A stretch of DNA of 46,878 bases from Gammaproteobacteria bacterium (lineage in GTDB: Bacteria > Pseudomonadota > Gammaproteobacteria > Magnimaribacterales > D2472), in NCBI GenBank assembly GCA_008080945.1, contig VMDH01000039.1:1-46878 (forward strand). Reading direction: 5' to 3'. The notes beneath the pieces were generated by a model that made no database searches, was not told where the DNA came from, and saw only the letters and a list, made by a program, of their open reading frames with translations. Of this stretch, positions 28,764 through 38,256 are shown piece after piece. Made by a program: the position numbers and the translations under genes. Numbering within the stretch: position 1 is the stretch's first letter; the number at the start of each line of letters is the position of its first letter.

Positions 28764-29837
28764 ATGGAAGTAGTAAAACTAAAAGAAGCTCCAAGACAAG
28801 TTCGTTTTCACGATGATCTTGAGCCCTATCTGAATAGAGATCACGTAAAGGATATTGCTGAAATATTTAACACACCATTAACTGGATCATACAATTGGGA
28901 TTACACTGATCAAGATAACAGAATAAAGAAGCTATACGAGCTCGGTAAAGAGCTAAATTGGAATTCTGAGCTTGACGTAAACTGGGACAGACCAGTTGAC
29001 CCATTAACCGAACCTATCCCGATCTTTTGGGATGATTTTCCTGCTTATCAAAAAATGTCAGATGACAAGAAAGTTGAATTTCTTAGGCATAGAAATTGCT
29101 GGAGCATGAGTCAGTTTTTACATGGTGAACAGGGCGCCTTATTGGTTGCCTCTCAGTTGGCAACATGCGCTCCTACCTATCAATCAAAATTGTATGCTTC
29201 ATCCCAAACTTTTGATGAAGCTAGGCATGTTGAGGCATTCAATAAATATATTCAAACAAGAATTGGCTTCATGTACCCCATTGGGAATGCCCTCAAGTCA
29301 ATTCTTGATAAGATACTTACCGATCATAGATGGGATCTAAAATTTATTGGGATGCAACTTATTATAGAAGGTCTTGCATTAGCGGCTTTTCAATCCTCTC
29401 GAAATTTAGCAAGGGATCCTGTTCTTTACGATATGTTGGGGCTTATTATCAGGGATGAAGCAAGACATGTTACGTTTGGAGTTAATTATCTAGAAGAATT
29501 TGTGCAAACGCTTTCAGAAAAAGAAAAAGAGGAAAGGGCTCAATTTGCTTATGAAGCATGTTATCTCAGCAAAGAAAGAATGCTATCGGTTGATGTATAT
29601 GAATATTTTGGCTGGGATGTTAACGAAGCAAGGGCTTTCCAGATGGAATCTGAAATATTTAAAACATTCCAAAAGCTCCTTTTTCAAAGGGTAATGCCAA
29701 ACCTTGCAAGGATTGGTCTGCTCACCGACAGTGTAAGAGAAAAATTTGACGAGCTAGGAATTTTGCAATTTGAAGATAGCCCCTCTGATGGAGATATTGA
29801 TTGGGCAGATCTATCTAGGCCATTATTTGCAGACTAA
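28764..29837 (+). CDS. Ferritin-like diiron-carboxylate protein (putative oxygenase/oxidase)
   Basis: Two E-X29-E-X2-H motifs: GEQGA...DEARHVEAF and IIEGLA...RDEARHVTFG. Confidence 0.75.
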   Translation: MEVVKLKEAPRQVRFHDDLEPYLNRDHVKDIAEIFNTPLTGSYNWDYTDQDNRIKKLYELGKELNWNSELDVNWDRPVDPLTEPIPIFWDDFPAYQKMSDDKKVEFLRHRNCWSMSQFLHGEQGALLVASQLATCAPTYQSKLYASSQTFDEARHVEAFNKYIQTRIGFMYPIGNALKSILDKILTDHRWDLKFIGMQLIIEGLALAAFQSSRNLARDPVLYDMLGLIIRDEARHVTFGVNYLEEFVQTLSEKEKEERAQFAYEACYLSKERMLSVDVYEYFGWDVNEARAFQMESEIFKTFQKLLFQRVMPNLARIGLLTDSVREKFDELGILQFEDSPSDGDIDWADLSRPLFAD

Positions 29838-29900
29838 CTCAAAATTTGTTTTTATTCATATCATAATCTGTTATTCTGTATTCCCATCTAGACATTAAAG

Positions 29901-31535
29901 ATGGCTCATAAAAAATTCGTTTTTGTTACTGGCGGCGTGGTCTCTTCTCTTGGGAAAGGTATTGCTGCTGCTTCACTTGGCACCCTCTTAGAATCACGAG
30001 GATACAAGGTAACTCTTATTAAAGTAGATCCTTACATCAATGTAGATCCTGGCACTATGAGTCCTTTTCAGCATGGTGAAGTTTTTGTAACTAATGATGG
30101 AACTGAGACAGATCTTGATCTCGGTCATTATGAGAGATTTGTTAGGTTTCAAGCATCTTCAAAAAATAATTTCACAGCCGGCAAAGTGTATGAGCAGGTC
30201 ATCAAGAACGAGAGAAAGGGCAAGTATCTTGGCGGAACTGTCCAGGTCATTCCTCATATCACTGATGAAATCAAAAGAAGAATTAAAGAAGGCGCTAAGG
30301 ATTCAGACATAGCAATCGTTGAAATTGGTGGAACAGTTGGGGATATAGAAAGCCAGCCCTTTATCGAAGCCATACGACAAATGACACTTGAACTACCAAC
30401 TAATGCAACAGCTATTGCGCATTTAACACTGGTTCCTTTTATAAAAGTTTCTGGAGAGCTTAAAACTAAACCAACCCAGCATTCTGTAAAAGAACTCAGA
30501 TCATTGGGATTGCAGCCCGATTGTTTGATTTGTAGATTAGAAGAGGAAATTCCCAGGGAAGAAAAGAAAAAGATTGCACTATTTTGTTCAGTAGATCCCA
30601 AGAATGTAATTTCTATGCATGATGTAAAAACTGTTTACAGCATTCCTCTGCTACTTCATGAGCAGGGTGTTGATAGCATTCTGCTAGATAAACTAGGGCT
30701 ATCTAAAAAAAGAAGACCGCAGTTAGGCGACTGGCAAAAAGTTGTTAAGGCTAAACTTAATCCAAAAAGCCAAGTCACTATTTCAGTAGTTGGTAAATAT
30801 GTAGATTTGCATGATTCCTATAAATCATTGAATGAGGCACTTGATCATGCAGGCATCATTAATAATGCAGCAGTAAATATAAACTTTGTAGATGCCTCTA
30901 AGATAACTAAAAAATCTATTAATGCTCTTCTAAAAGACTCAGATGGAATCTTGGTTCCAGGTGGATTTGGCGAGAGAGGTATAGAAGGGATGATCATGGC
31001 TTGTAATTTTGCCAGAGAAAAGAGTATTCCTTATTTCGGGATTTGCCTTGGAATGCAGATTGCTATCATTGAGTATTCAAGAAATGTTCTTAAGCTTAAA
31101 GGTGCTAATAGCACAGAATTTGATCTTGAAACCAAGCATCCAGTAATTGCTATGGTAACTGAATGGAAAGATGCGTCAGGCAAAAAAGAGAAGCGCTCTC
31201 AGGATTCTGATTTAGGCGGGACTATGCGCTTGGGTGGTCAAGAATGCAAGCTTAACAAAAAATCTTTGTCTTATAAGCTCTATAAAAAAGACAGTATTGT
31301 TGAAAGACATCGCCATAGATATGAGGTTAATCCAAATTATCATGATGCCTTTTCTGATCAGGGATTAAGCGTTGTTGGAACATCAATTGATGAGAAGCTT
31401 GTTGAAATGATTGAAATTAATAGCCACCCTTGGTTCATTGCTTGCCAATTTCATCCTGAATTTACCTCCAATCCAAGAGATGGACACCCTTTATTTAATG
31501 ACTTTATAAAAAAATCTATTAAGCTTAAAAGATGA
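29901..31535 (+). CDS. pyrG: CTP synthase
   Basis: [23 protein letters not shown]; GATase [26 protein letters not shown]. Confidence 0.99.
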   Translation: MAHKKFVFVTGGVVSSLGKGIAAASLGTLLESRGYKVTLIKVDPYINVDPGTMSPFQHGEVFVTNDGTETDLDLGHYERFVRFQASSKNNFTAGKVYEQVIKNERKGKYLGGTVQVIPHITDEIKRRIKEGAKDSDIAIVEIGGTVGDIESQPFIEAIRQMTLELPTNATAIAHLTLVPFIKVSGELKTKPTQHSVKELRSLGLQPDCLICRLEEEIPREEKKKIALFCSVDPKNVISMHDVKTVYSIPLLLHEQGVDSILLDKLGLSKKRRPQLGDWQKVVKAKLNPKSQVTISVVGKYVDLHDSYKSLNEALDHAGIINNAAVNINFVDASKITKKSINALLKDSDGILVPGGFGERGIEGMIMACNFAREKSIPYFGICLGMQIAIIEYSRNVLKLKGANSTEFDLETKHPVIAMVTEWKDASGKKEKRSQDSDLGGTMRLGGQECKLNKKSLSYKLYKKDSIVERHRHRYEVNPNYHDAFSDQGLSVVGTSIDEKLVEMIEINSHPWFIACQFHPEFTSNPRDGHPLFNDFIKKSIKLKR

Positions 31536-32356
31536 ATTCTATAGAATTATCCGATTTTCAGATCAGCAATCATCAACCTTTATGCATTATTGGAGGAGTG
31601 AATGTTCTAGAGTCTGAAGATTTGGCTATGAGAGTTGCAGAGAAATTCAAAGCAACCACTGAGCAGCTCAATATGCCTTGGGTTTTTAAGGGATCATTTG
31701 ATAAAGCAAACAGAAGTTCATTAGATTCATATAGGGGTCCAGGGATTGATAAGGGCTTAGAAATATTAACAAAAGTAAAAGATTCTTTTGATGTTCCCCT
31801 CATAACAGATATTCATGAGCCTTCTCAAGCTGCTGCTGTGGCAGAAGTGTGTGAAATTATTCAAATTCCTGCCTTTTTATGCCGCCAAACTGATTTGGTT
31901 ACTGCTGCTGCTAAGACCAATCAAATTATTCAATTTAAAAAACCTCAGTTCCTTGCAGCTCATGAGATGAAAAATGTAATTAATAAATCTATTGCTGCAG
32001 GTAATAATAAGAATATTCTTTGCGAGAGAGGAAATTCATTTGGCTATAACAATCTGGTCGTAGATATGCTCAATTTTCAAGTCATGAAAGAGCTTGATGT
32101 CCCAGTTATTTTTGATGTAACCCATTCTTTACAACTTCCAGGTGGCCTTGGTTTTGCTGCCGGAGGAAGAAGAGATCTGATGTTGCCTTTAGCTAAATCT
32201 GGCGTTGCACAGAAAATTGCTGGCATCTTTCTAGAAACGCACCCAAACCCAGATGAGGCTAAATGCGATGGTCCTTGTGCTACACCCTTAGACCAACTAC
32301 CAAAAGTTTTAGAGGAATTAAAAGCCTTAGACGATTTAATTAAGAGCCAATCGTAA
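31532..32356 (+). CDS. kdsA: 3-deoxy-D-manno-octulosonate 8-phosphate synthase
   Basis: [49 protein letters not shown]. Confidence 0.98.
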   Translation: MNSIELSDFQISNHQPLCIIGGVNVLESEDLAMRVAEKFKATTEQLNMPWVFKGSFDKANRSSLDSYRGPGIDKGLEILTKVKDSFDVPLITDIHEPSQAAAVAEVCEIIQIPAFLCRQTDLVTAAAKTNQIIQFKKPQFLAAHEMKNVINKSIAAGNNKNILCERGNSFGYNNLVVDMLNFQVMKELDVPVIFDVTHSLQLPGGLGFAAGGRRDLMLPLAKSGVAQKIAGIFLETHPNPDEAKCDGPCATPLDQLPKVLEELKALDDLIKSQS

Positions 32357-32357
32357 A

Positions 32358-33647
32358 GTGTCAAAGATCTCAAAAATTGATGCTATTCAAATTCTTGATT
32401 CTAGGGGCGTACCTACTGTTTCCGCTAGAGTTTCTTTGGATTCAGAAATTACCGCTTATTCCATGGTTCCAAGTGGTGCTTCCACTGGAAGCAGGGAGGC
32501 AGTTGAGCTGAGAGATAAAGCACAACCCTTCAAAGGAAATGCTGTCTCCAAAGCGGTAAATAATATTAACTCAACTATCAATCAATCCCTTGCAGGCGAG
32601 AGCATCTATAATCAGCAAGCAATTGATCTGCTTATGAATAAGCTTGATGGCACTCCTAACAAAGCTAATCTAGGTGCAAATGCTATTCTTGCAGTTTCAC
32701 TGGGCGTATTAAAAGCTGCTGCAAATGATCAAAAATTACAAATGTTTCAGTATGTTAATGCGCTTTACAGAGAAATATTTTCTACAGAGCTAACTATGAA
32801 TTTGCCCATACCCATGATGAATATCATTAATGGCGGAGAGCATGCAAATAACAATATCGATATTCAAGAATTTATGATTATGCCAATAGGAGCCAGTTCC
32901 TTTGCTGAGGCTGTAATGTGGTGTGCTGAGATTTATCAGGCATTAAAATCTGAACTTAATTCAAGTAAGCATTCAACTGCTGTTGGCGATGAGGGAGGTT
33001 TCGCACCAAACTTACGCTCTAACAGGGAAGCTTTAGATTTAATAGAACGATCAGTAAAAATAGCTGGCTATAATTTTGGAACTGATATTGCCTTAAGTCT
33101 AGATTGCGCTGCCTCAGAATTTTATAGGGATGGAAAATATATATTACAAGGAGATAACTCCTCTCTAAGCTCTATTGAATTTGCAGCATATTTAGATGAA
33201 TTGGTAGGAATGTACCCTATAGTTTCTATTGAAGATGGTATGGATGAAAACGATCGAGAGGGTTGGAAAATACTAACCGATTTAATGGGATCACGTTGCA
33301 AACTTGTTGGAGATGATCTTTTTGTAACAAATGTAGATGAGTTGCAAAAAGGCATTGACGATAATATTGGAAATGCAATTTTGGTTAAAATTAATCAAAT
33401 AGGAACCATAACTGAGACCTTAGAAACTATTAAATTAGCTAATGCAAATAATTACTCAGCTATCATGTCTCATCGTTCAGGTGAAACCGAAGATAACTCT
33501 ATTTCTGATTTAGCCGTCGGCTTGGGTGTAGGGCAGATCAAAACAGGCGCGCCCTGCAGATCTGATAGAAATGCCAAATACAATAGGTTGCTTTGGATTG
33601 AAAATGATTTCCCAGAAATAAAATATGCAGAGTTCAATCTGGATTAG
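32358..33647 (+). CDS. eno: Enolase (GTG start)
   Basis: ILDSRGVPTVSARV, PSGASTGSREAVELRD, SIEDGMDENDREGW, KINQIGTITET, MSHRSGETED. Confidence 0.98.
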   Translation: MSKISKIDAIQILDSRGVPTVSARVSLDSEITAYSMVPSGASTGSREAVELRDKAQPFKGNAVSKAVNNINSTINQSLAGESIYNQQAIDLLMNKLDGTPNKANLGANAILAVSLGVLKAAANDQKLQMFQYVNALYREIFSTELTMNLPIPMMNIINGGEHANNNIDIQEFMIMPIGASSFAEAVMWCAEIYQALKSELNSSKHSTAVGDEGGFAPNLRSNREALDLIERSVKIAGYNFGTDIALSLDCAASEFYRDGKYILQGDNSSLSSIEFAAYLDELVGMYPIVSIEDGMDENDREGWKILTDLMGSRCKLVGDDLFVTNVDELQKGIDDNIGNAILVKINQIGTITETLETIKLANANNYSAIMSHRSGETEDNSISDLAVGLGVGQIKTGAPCRSDRNAKYNRLLWIENDFPEIKYAEFNLD

Positions 33648-33933
33648 TATTCATACTGCTATATCCATCTTTATTTTGTTGGGTTTATTTTGGGCACTCT
33701 ATATAGGAAATGAAGGAGTAGCGCTCAATAATGAACTGCGAAGTGAACAAGCTGCTTTACAAGTCCAATTAGAAAATCTCATGGATCAAAATAGAAACCT
33801 TGAAAATCAAATCAGAGAAATGCAAAACTCAGATCTTTACATTGAAGCATTTGCAAGAAGTAAGCTTGGATTGGTGAAGCAGGGAGAGGAGTTTATTCCA
33901 AACAAGGACCTTCAATCCAATGAGCCAAACTAA
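33625..33933 (+). CDS. ftsB: Cell division protein FtsB
   Basis: Short TM followed by coiled coil and EAFARSKLGLVKQGEEF; between eno and ispD; overlaps eno by 23 nt. Confidence 0.9.
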   Translation: MQSSIWISIHTAISIFILLGLFWALYIGNEGVALNNELRSEQAALQVQLENLMDQNRNLENQIREMQNSDLYIEAFARSKLGLVKQGEEFIPNKDLQSNEPN

Positions 33934-35050
33934 ATTTTCAGTTATTGTTCCTGCGGCAGGAACTGGCACACGCTTTAAATCAAACATGCCAAAACAATAT
34001 TCTGGATTAGGCGGCACCACTGTTTTAGAGCAGACTGTAAATTCTTTTACTTCTCATGAAGCAGTTACAGAGGTGATCTTAGCAATTTCCGAATCTGATA
34101 GTTTTTTTCAGAATCTTATTTTTGAGAATCATGAAAAAATTAAAGTTGTGTCTGGCGGTCAATCCAGACAAGATTCAGTAAATAATTGTCTTGTAGCAGT
34201 TGACCAAGACATTGATTATGTAATTGTTCACGATGCTGTGAGACCATTTTTTTCTATTGAAACAGCCCTTAATCAAATTCAGCACCTCAAAGAATTTGAT
34301 GGAGCAGTGCCAGTAATTGGAATTCCTGATAGTCTTAGGTCTGGTGAAGGAATGAAGCCAGTTGATAGGTCAAGCATTTTTGCAGTTCAAACTCCACAAA
34401 TCTTTAAAAAAAGCTCTCTACAAGATGCTTTTTCAAAAAAAATTGAGGATAGCCTTGATTTTACGGATGAATCTCAATTACTTGAAGCGTATGGATACAA
34501 GATTAAATTTTTTGAAGGCGAGCCTGCTAATAAAAAAATTACATACCCAAGCGACCTTTATTCAATGCCATCTATGGATCATAGGTTTGGGCGCGGGATA
34601 GACTATCATTTGTATAAGCCTGGCAGTGGATTTTTCTTAGGAGGAGTTCAAATTGATTCAAATTATGAAATTGTTTCTCACTCCGATGGAGATGTATTAC
34701 TTCACGCTTTAGCTGATTCTATTTTTGGTGCAATAGGATTAAGGGATATTGGATTTTATTTTCCTGATTCAGACCCATTAAACAAAAACCTCGATAGCAA
34801 AATTATTTTAAATAAAGCCTTAGAGTTATTAAAAAACAAAAATGTTAAATTGAATCAAATTGATATAACTATAGTTTGCGGCGTTCCTAAAATAAGTCCC
34901 TATGTGGATGCAATCAAAGAATCGTTGAGTATTTTGTGTAATGTTGCCTCCGAAAACATATCCATAAAGTCCACTACCACAGAAGGGCTTGGAGGAATTG
35001 GACATGATAAAGGAATTGCAGTTTTTGCATTAGTATCAGTTTTTAAATAA
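33920..35050 (+). CDS. ispDF: Bifunctional IspD/IspF (MEP cytidylyltransferase / MECDP synthase)
   Basis: N-terminal IspD: VIVPAAGTGTRFKSNMPKQY, VHDAVRPF; C-terminal IspF: LGGVQIDSNYEIVSHSDGDVLLHALADSIFGAIGLRDIG, STTTEGLGGIG; uninterrupted ORF. Confidence 0.95.
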   Translation: MSQTKFSVIVPAAGTGTRFKSNMPKQYSGLGGTTVLEQTVNSFTSHEAVTEVILAISESDSFFQNLIFENHEKIKVVSGGQSRQDSVNNCLVAVDQDIDYVIVHDAVRPFFSIETALNQIQHLKEFDGAVPVIGIPDSLRSGEGMKPVDRSSIFAVQTPQIFKKSSLQDAFSKKIEDSLDFTDESQLLEAYGYKIKFFEGEPANKKITYPSDLYSMPSMDHRFGRGIDYHLYKPGSGFFLGGVQIDSNYEIVSHSDGDVLLHALADSIFGAIGLRDIGFYFPDSDPLNKNLDSKIILNKALELLKNKNVKLNQIDITIVCGVPKISPYVDAIKESLSILCNVASENISIKSTTTEGLGGIGHDKGIAVFALVSVFK

Positions 35051-35799
35051 TGGCTATTTTGCTTACCAACGATGATGGATTTAATGCATTAGGCATTCAA
35101 GAAATTTATAAGAAACTCAAATTAGAGGATGATATTAAGATAGTTGCTCCTAAAGACAACTGTAGCGGGATGAGCGCCTCAATAACCTTAAAGAAAGATA
35201 TTCATTTAGAAAAAGTTGATAATTCAAGCTACATAGTAGATGGAACACCTGCAGATTGCAGTTATTTAGGCTTAACTTCACTTTTTCTAGGCGAGATTTC
35301 TCAAGTAATTTCTGGGATTAATCTTGGTGCAAACTTAGGTAACGATGTTCTCTATTCAGGAACCGTTGGAGCAGCCCTTGCGGGAAGGGGGCTAGAGCAT
35401 CCTCCAATTGCAATATCGGTTGCCTCTTATACTCCATTAGACATAGATTTTATATCCGAACTTAGTAGCAGGCTGATTCACAACATCAGATCTAAGAATT
35501 TAAGTTCAAATATTCTTGTGAACATAAATATTCCAGACATAACAGAAAATCAATATAAGGGCATAAAAGTAACAAAGTTAAATCATGTAAGACCTATATC
35601 CTTTCCTAAGCTGATTGATGAATCTAATAGAAATCCCATTTTTCAAATAGGCCCTTCAAGCATTCCCTCACACGTTCCTGATAATACCGATGTTCATGCA
35701 GTAAATTCAGGTTATGTCTCTGTATCTTTTCTTGATTACACATTGTCAATCGATTCTTCGGAACTTCCACAAAATCTAGAGATAGAATTAAATGAATAA
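35050..35799 (+). CDS. surE: 5'/3'-nucleotidase SurE
   Basis: ILLTNDDGFNALGIQ, VAPKDNCSGMSASIT, SGINLGANLGNDVLYSGTVGAALAG. Confidence 0.97.
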   Translation: MAILLTNDDGFNALGIQEIYKKLKLEDDIKIVAPKDNCSGMSASITLKKDIHLEKVDNSSYIVDGTPADCSYLGLTSLFLGEISQVISGINLGANLGNDVLYSGTVGAALAGRGLEHPPIAISVASYTPLDIDFISELSSRLIHNIRSKNLSSNILVNINIPDITENQYKGIKVTKLNHVRPISFPKLIDESNRNPIFQIGPSSIPSHVPDNTDVHAVNSGYVSVSFLDYTLSIDSSELPQNLEIELNE

Positions 35800-36463
35800 C
35801 TCTGGATTTACCTTCTCAAGAGTAAGAGAAAAGATGCTCGAAGAGATGCTTAATTTAGGTGTTCAAGACTTTAGAGTCCTAGATGCCATGAATAAAGTAA
35901 AAAGACATATTTTTGTAGATGAGGCACTTCATTCAAGAGCATATGAAAATATAGCTTTAACTATTGGCTATAAACAAACAATTTCTCAACCATTTACTGT
36001 AGCAAGAATGACAGAAGAGCTAATAAGGGATCACAGGGGTTCAAAAAAATTTAGTCGATTGCTTGAAATAGGCTCTGGCTGCGGTTATCAGAGCGCAATA
36101 CTTTCCTTTTTTGCAGACGAAGTAGTAGGTTTAGAAAGAATTCAACCCTTGGTAATAAAAAGTAGAGAAAACTTAAGAACACTTGGCATCAGAAATGTTT
36201 TGATCAAGCATGCCGACGGTATGGCTGATATTTCAGATCTGGGGAAATTTGATGGCATTATCTGTGCAGCAGCTCCGATTGTTTTTCAAGATCATTTGTT
36301 GGAAATGATAGGGATTGGAGCAAAGGTAATAATCCCTGTAGGAATTGCGGGCCAACAAAAATTACATGTATATACAAAATTAGAAAATGATGAATTCTCA
36401 AGTCAGGAATTAGATGCTGTATCATTTGTACCTATGCTTAATGGAGTTTCGGCTGGCGATTAA
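35792..36463 (+). CDS. pcm: Protein-L-isoaspartate O-methyltransferase
   Basis: ISQPFTVARMTE, LLEIGSGCGYQSAILSFFADEVVGLER. Confidence 0.95.
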   Translation: MNNSGFTFSRVREKMLEEMLNLGVQDFRVLDAMNKVKRHIFVDEALHSRAYENIALTIGYKQTISQPFTVARMTEELIRDHRGSKKFSRLLEIGSGCGYQSAILSFFADEVVGLERIQPLVIKSRENLRTLGIRNVLIKHADGMADISDLGKFDGIICAAAPIVFQDHLLEMIGIGAKVIIPVGIAGQQKLHVYTKLENDEFSSQELDAVSFVPMLNGVSAGD

Positions 36464-36465
36464 GG

Positions 36466-37185
36466 ATGAGTAAGTTGCGCTACTTGATGGCTGGTGTATT
36501 TATGGGGTTTGCGGAGCTAATACCTGGAGTATCTGGCTCAACTATCGCCTTATTATTCAGAGTATATGAGCATATCATTATCTCTGCTAAGGCCCTAACT
36601 AGCTTTGGATTTTGGCTAAATCCCATTCATGAATTCAAGAAATATGATTTGCTGAGTATTTGCGTGCTAATGCTATCAATGGCATTAGGAGTTTTACTAT
36701 TCTCTAATGCTATTGTTTATATATTTGAAAATTATACAGAGGTTTTTAATACCGTAATTGGTGTAACCATGCTGGTTATTTCTGCATATATTGTCTATAG
36801 AGCAACTAACAGGGAACTTTCATTAAATTTACTAGTTACTTTGGTTGTGGGTTTGCTCTTTGGCTATATCTTAGGAAATTTTAATTTTAGTTCTTCTGAG
36901 ATATCTATCATTACTCTAATTTTAGCGGGAGTCATAGCCTTCAGCTTTTTTATTGTTCCAGGCATTTCTGGGAGCGCAATCTTAGTCGCACTTGGCTTTT
37001 ATGAACTAATTATTAAAGCCATATCAGAACTTAATTTAGAGATATTAATACCCTTTGGATTTGGCTGTTTAATATCCTTAATAGTTCTGCCAAGAGTAAT
37101 CTTGAATATCTATTCAAATTACAAATCATCTCTTGATATGTTTTTTGCTGGCTTAATTCTGATTTCAGGAATCCTATTGTTTTGA
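36466..37185 (+). CDS. DUF368 family membrane protein (PopT-type polyprenyl-phosphate transporter)
   Basis: Repeated signature GFAELIPGVSGSTIALLF and FFIVPGISGSAILVALGFYE in a polytopic membrane protein. Confidence 0.85.
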   Translation: MSKLRYLMAGVFMGFAELIPGVSGSTIALLFRVYEHIIISAKALTSFGFWLNPIHEFKKYDLLSICVLMLSMALGVLLFSNAIVYIFENYTEVFNTVIGVTMLVISAYIVYRATNRELSLNLLVTLVVGLLFGYILGNFNFSSSEISIITLILAGVIAFSFFIVPGISGSAILVALGFYELIIKAISELNLEILIPFGFGCLISLIVLPRVILNIYSNYKSSLDMFFAGLILISGILLF

Positions 37186-37805
37186 AGCCAATCTTTTTTT
37201 TATCGGCATTATTTTTGATTGGAGGCTGCCAACTAATTAGCAAATCAGACGAAATTAATCCGAACCTTTTTCAAACATTAGCTTCCTCAGATTACATTTA
37301 TGAGGTAAAAGAGGGCGATAGTCTTTGGAGCATTGCCAAAGAAAATAATCTTTCCATTAAAGAGCTACTTCAAAGTAATCCAAAAATAAGATCAAGCTCC
37401 ATTTATCCTGGAGATAAGATCTTTATTAGCGCTGCTTCTGAATTAATACAATCTAATGTTTGGAGATCGCCTCTAGAATCAAATCAGAAAATGCAAACTT
37501 CAGATAGTTGGATTTTTTTTTATGGGGCAATTGGAGAACCTATCAGAAGCACAAAAGCTGGCAAGGTTGTAGCAGCAGGATCTGTCATTCCAGGATATGG
37601 AAATATTGTTCTTATGGAGCACGAGAATCAATTTCTAAGTTTCTATGGGCATTTAAAAGAAATATTGGTTAACGAGGGTGATAATATTTCTGAAGGAGAG
37701 GCTATTGCCACGTTAGGCCAAACTGAAGCAGCCAGACCAATGCTAAGGTTTCAAATCAGATATCAAGGAAAGCCAGTAGATCCAAAAAAAATAAAATTTA
37801 AGTAG
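37182..37805 (+). CDS. nlpD: NlpD-like lipoprotein: LysM plus degenerate M23/LytM domain (TTG start)
   Basis: Lipobox LIGGC; LysM YEVKEGDSLWSIAKENNLSIKELLQSNP; GYGNIVLMEHENQFLSFYGHL; no HxGxD/HxH metal ligands; follows pcm region. Confidence 0.88.
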   Translation: MKPIFFLSALFLIGGCQLISKSDEINPNLFQTLASSDYIYEVKEGDSLWSIAKENNLSIKELLQSNPKIRSSSIYPGDKIFISAASELIQSNVWRSPLESNQKMQTSDSWIFFYGAIGEPIRSTKAGKVVAAGSVIPGYGNIVLMEHENQFLSFYGHLKEILVNEGDNISEGEAIATLGQTEAARPMLRFQIRYQGKPVDPKKIKFK

Positions 37806-37808
37806 ATT

Positions 37809-38132
37809 CTATCTTTCTAAGAGATGCTTTTTGGGCAATATGTCTTTGTATTCTTCTGCCTCAGGGAGCGGAGGAATTTGTTCTGTAATATTTGGCCAGA
37901 TTTCAGCTAGTTCTGCATTAATTTCAATAAACTCAATTTGATCTTTTGGTAATTCATCTTCTGAAAAAATTGCATCAACAGGACACTCTGGCTCGCATAA
38001 AGCACAATCAATGCATTCGTCTGGATGAATCACTAAGAAATTTGGACCTTCATAAAAGCAATCTACAGGACATACTTCAACACAGTCTGTGTGTTTGCAT
38101 TTAATGCATGATTCAGTTACTACAAAGGTCAT
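37809..38132 (-). CDS. fdxA: 7Fe ferredoxin FdxA
   Basis: [18 protein letters not shown] and [16 protein letters not shown]. Confidence 0.96.
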   Translation of the reverse strand: MTFVVTESCIKCKHTDCVEVCPVDCFYEGPNFLVIHPDECIDCALCEPECPVDAIFSEDELPKDQIEFIEINAELAEIWPNITEQIPPLPEAEEYKDILPKKHLLER

Positions 38133-38202
38133 CTGGCTATCTTTTGATGTATGATTTTACCAATGATTTATTTTTTAGCTAGCAGAAAAAAATAAAAAAT
38201 AA

Positions 38203-38230
38203 TTGCAAAACAGAACGATTTTATTATACT
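38203..38230 (+). promoter_or_regulatory. recA promoter
   Basis: TTGCAA (38203-38208), 16 bp, TATACT (38225-38230), overlapping the SOS box. Confidence 0.65.
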
Positions 38231-38246
38231 GTATAAATATACAGTA
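38227..38246 (+). promoter_or_regulatory. LexA/SOS box of recA
   Basis: TACTGTATAAATATACAGTA; palindromic except for the central base pair, matches TACTGTATATATATACAGTA-type consensus. Confidence 0.95.
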
Positions 38247-38256
38247 GGAGTTCACT

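Noticed and set aside
29838-29900. Possible promoter upstream of pyrG
   Set aside because: AT-rich with several weak -10-like hexamers, but no convincing -35/-10 pair at proper spacing.
30254-30601. Antisense ORF inside pyrG, and similar ones in eno, kdsA, aspS, thiolase
   Set aside because: Shadow ORFs with no independent start context or family signature.
37182-37805. Active-site loss in the NlpD M23 domain as a novelty
   Set aside because: NlpD/EnvC family LytM domains are commonly catalytically degenerate amidase activators, so this is expected.
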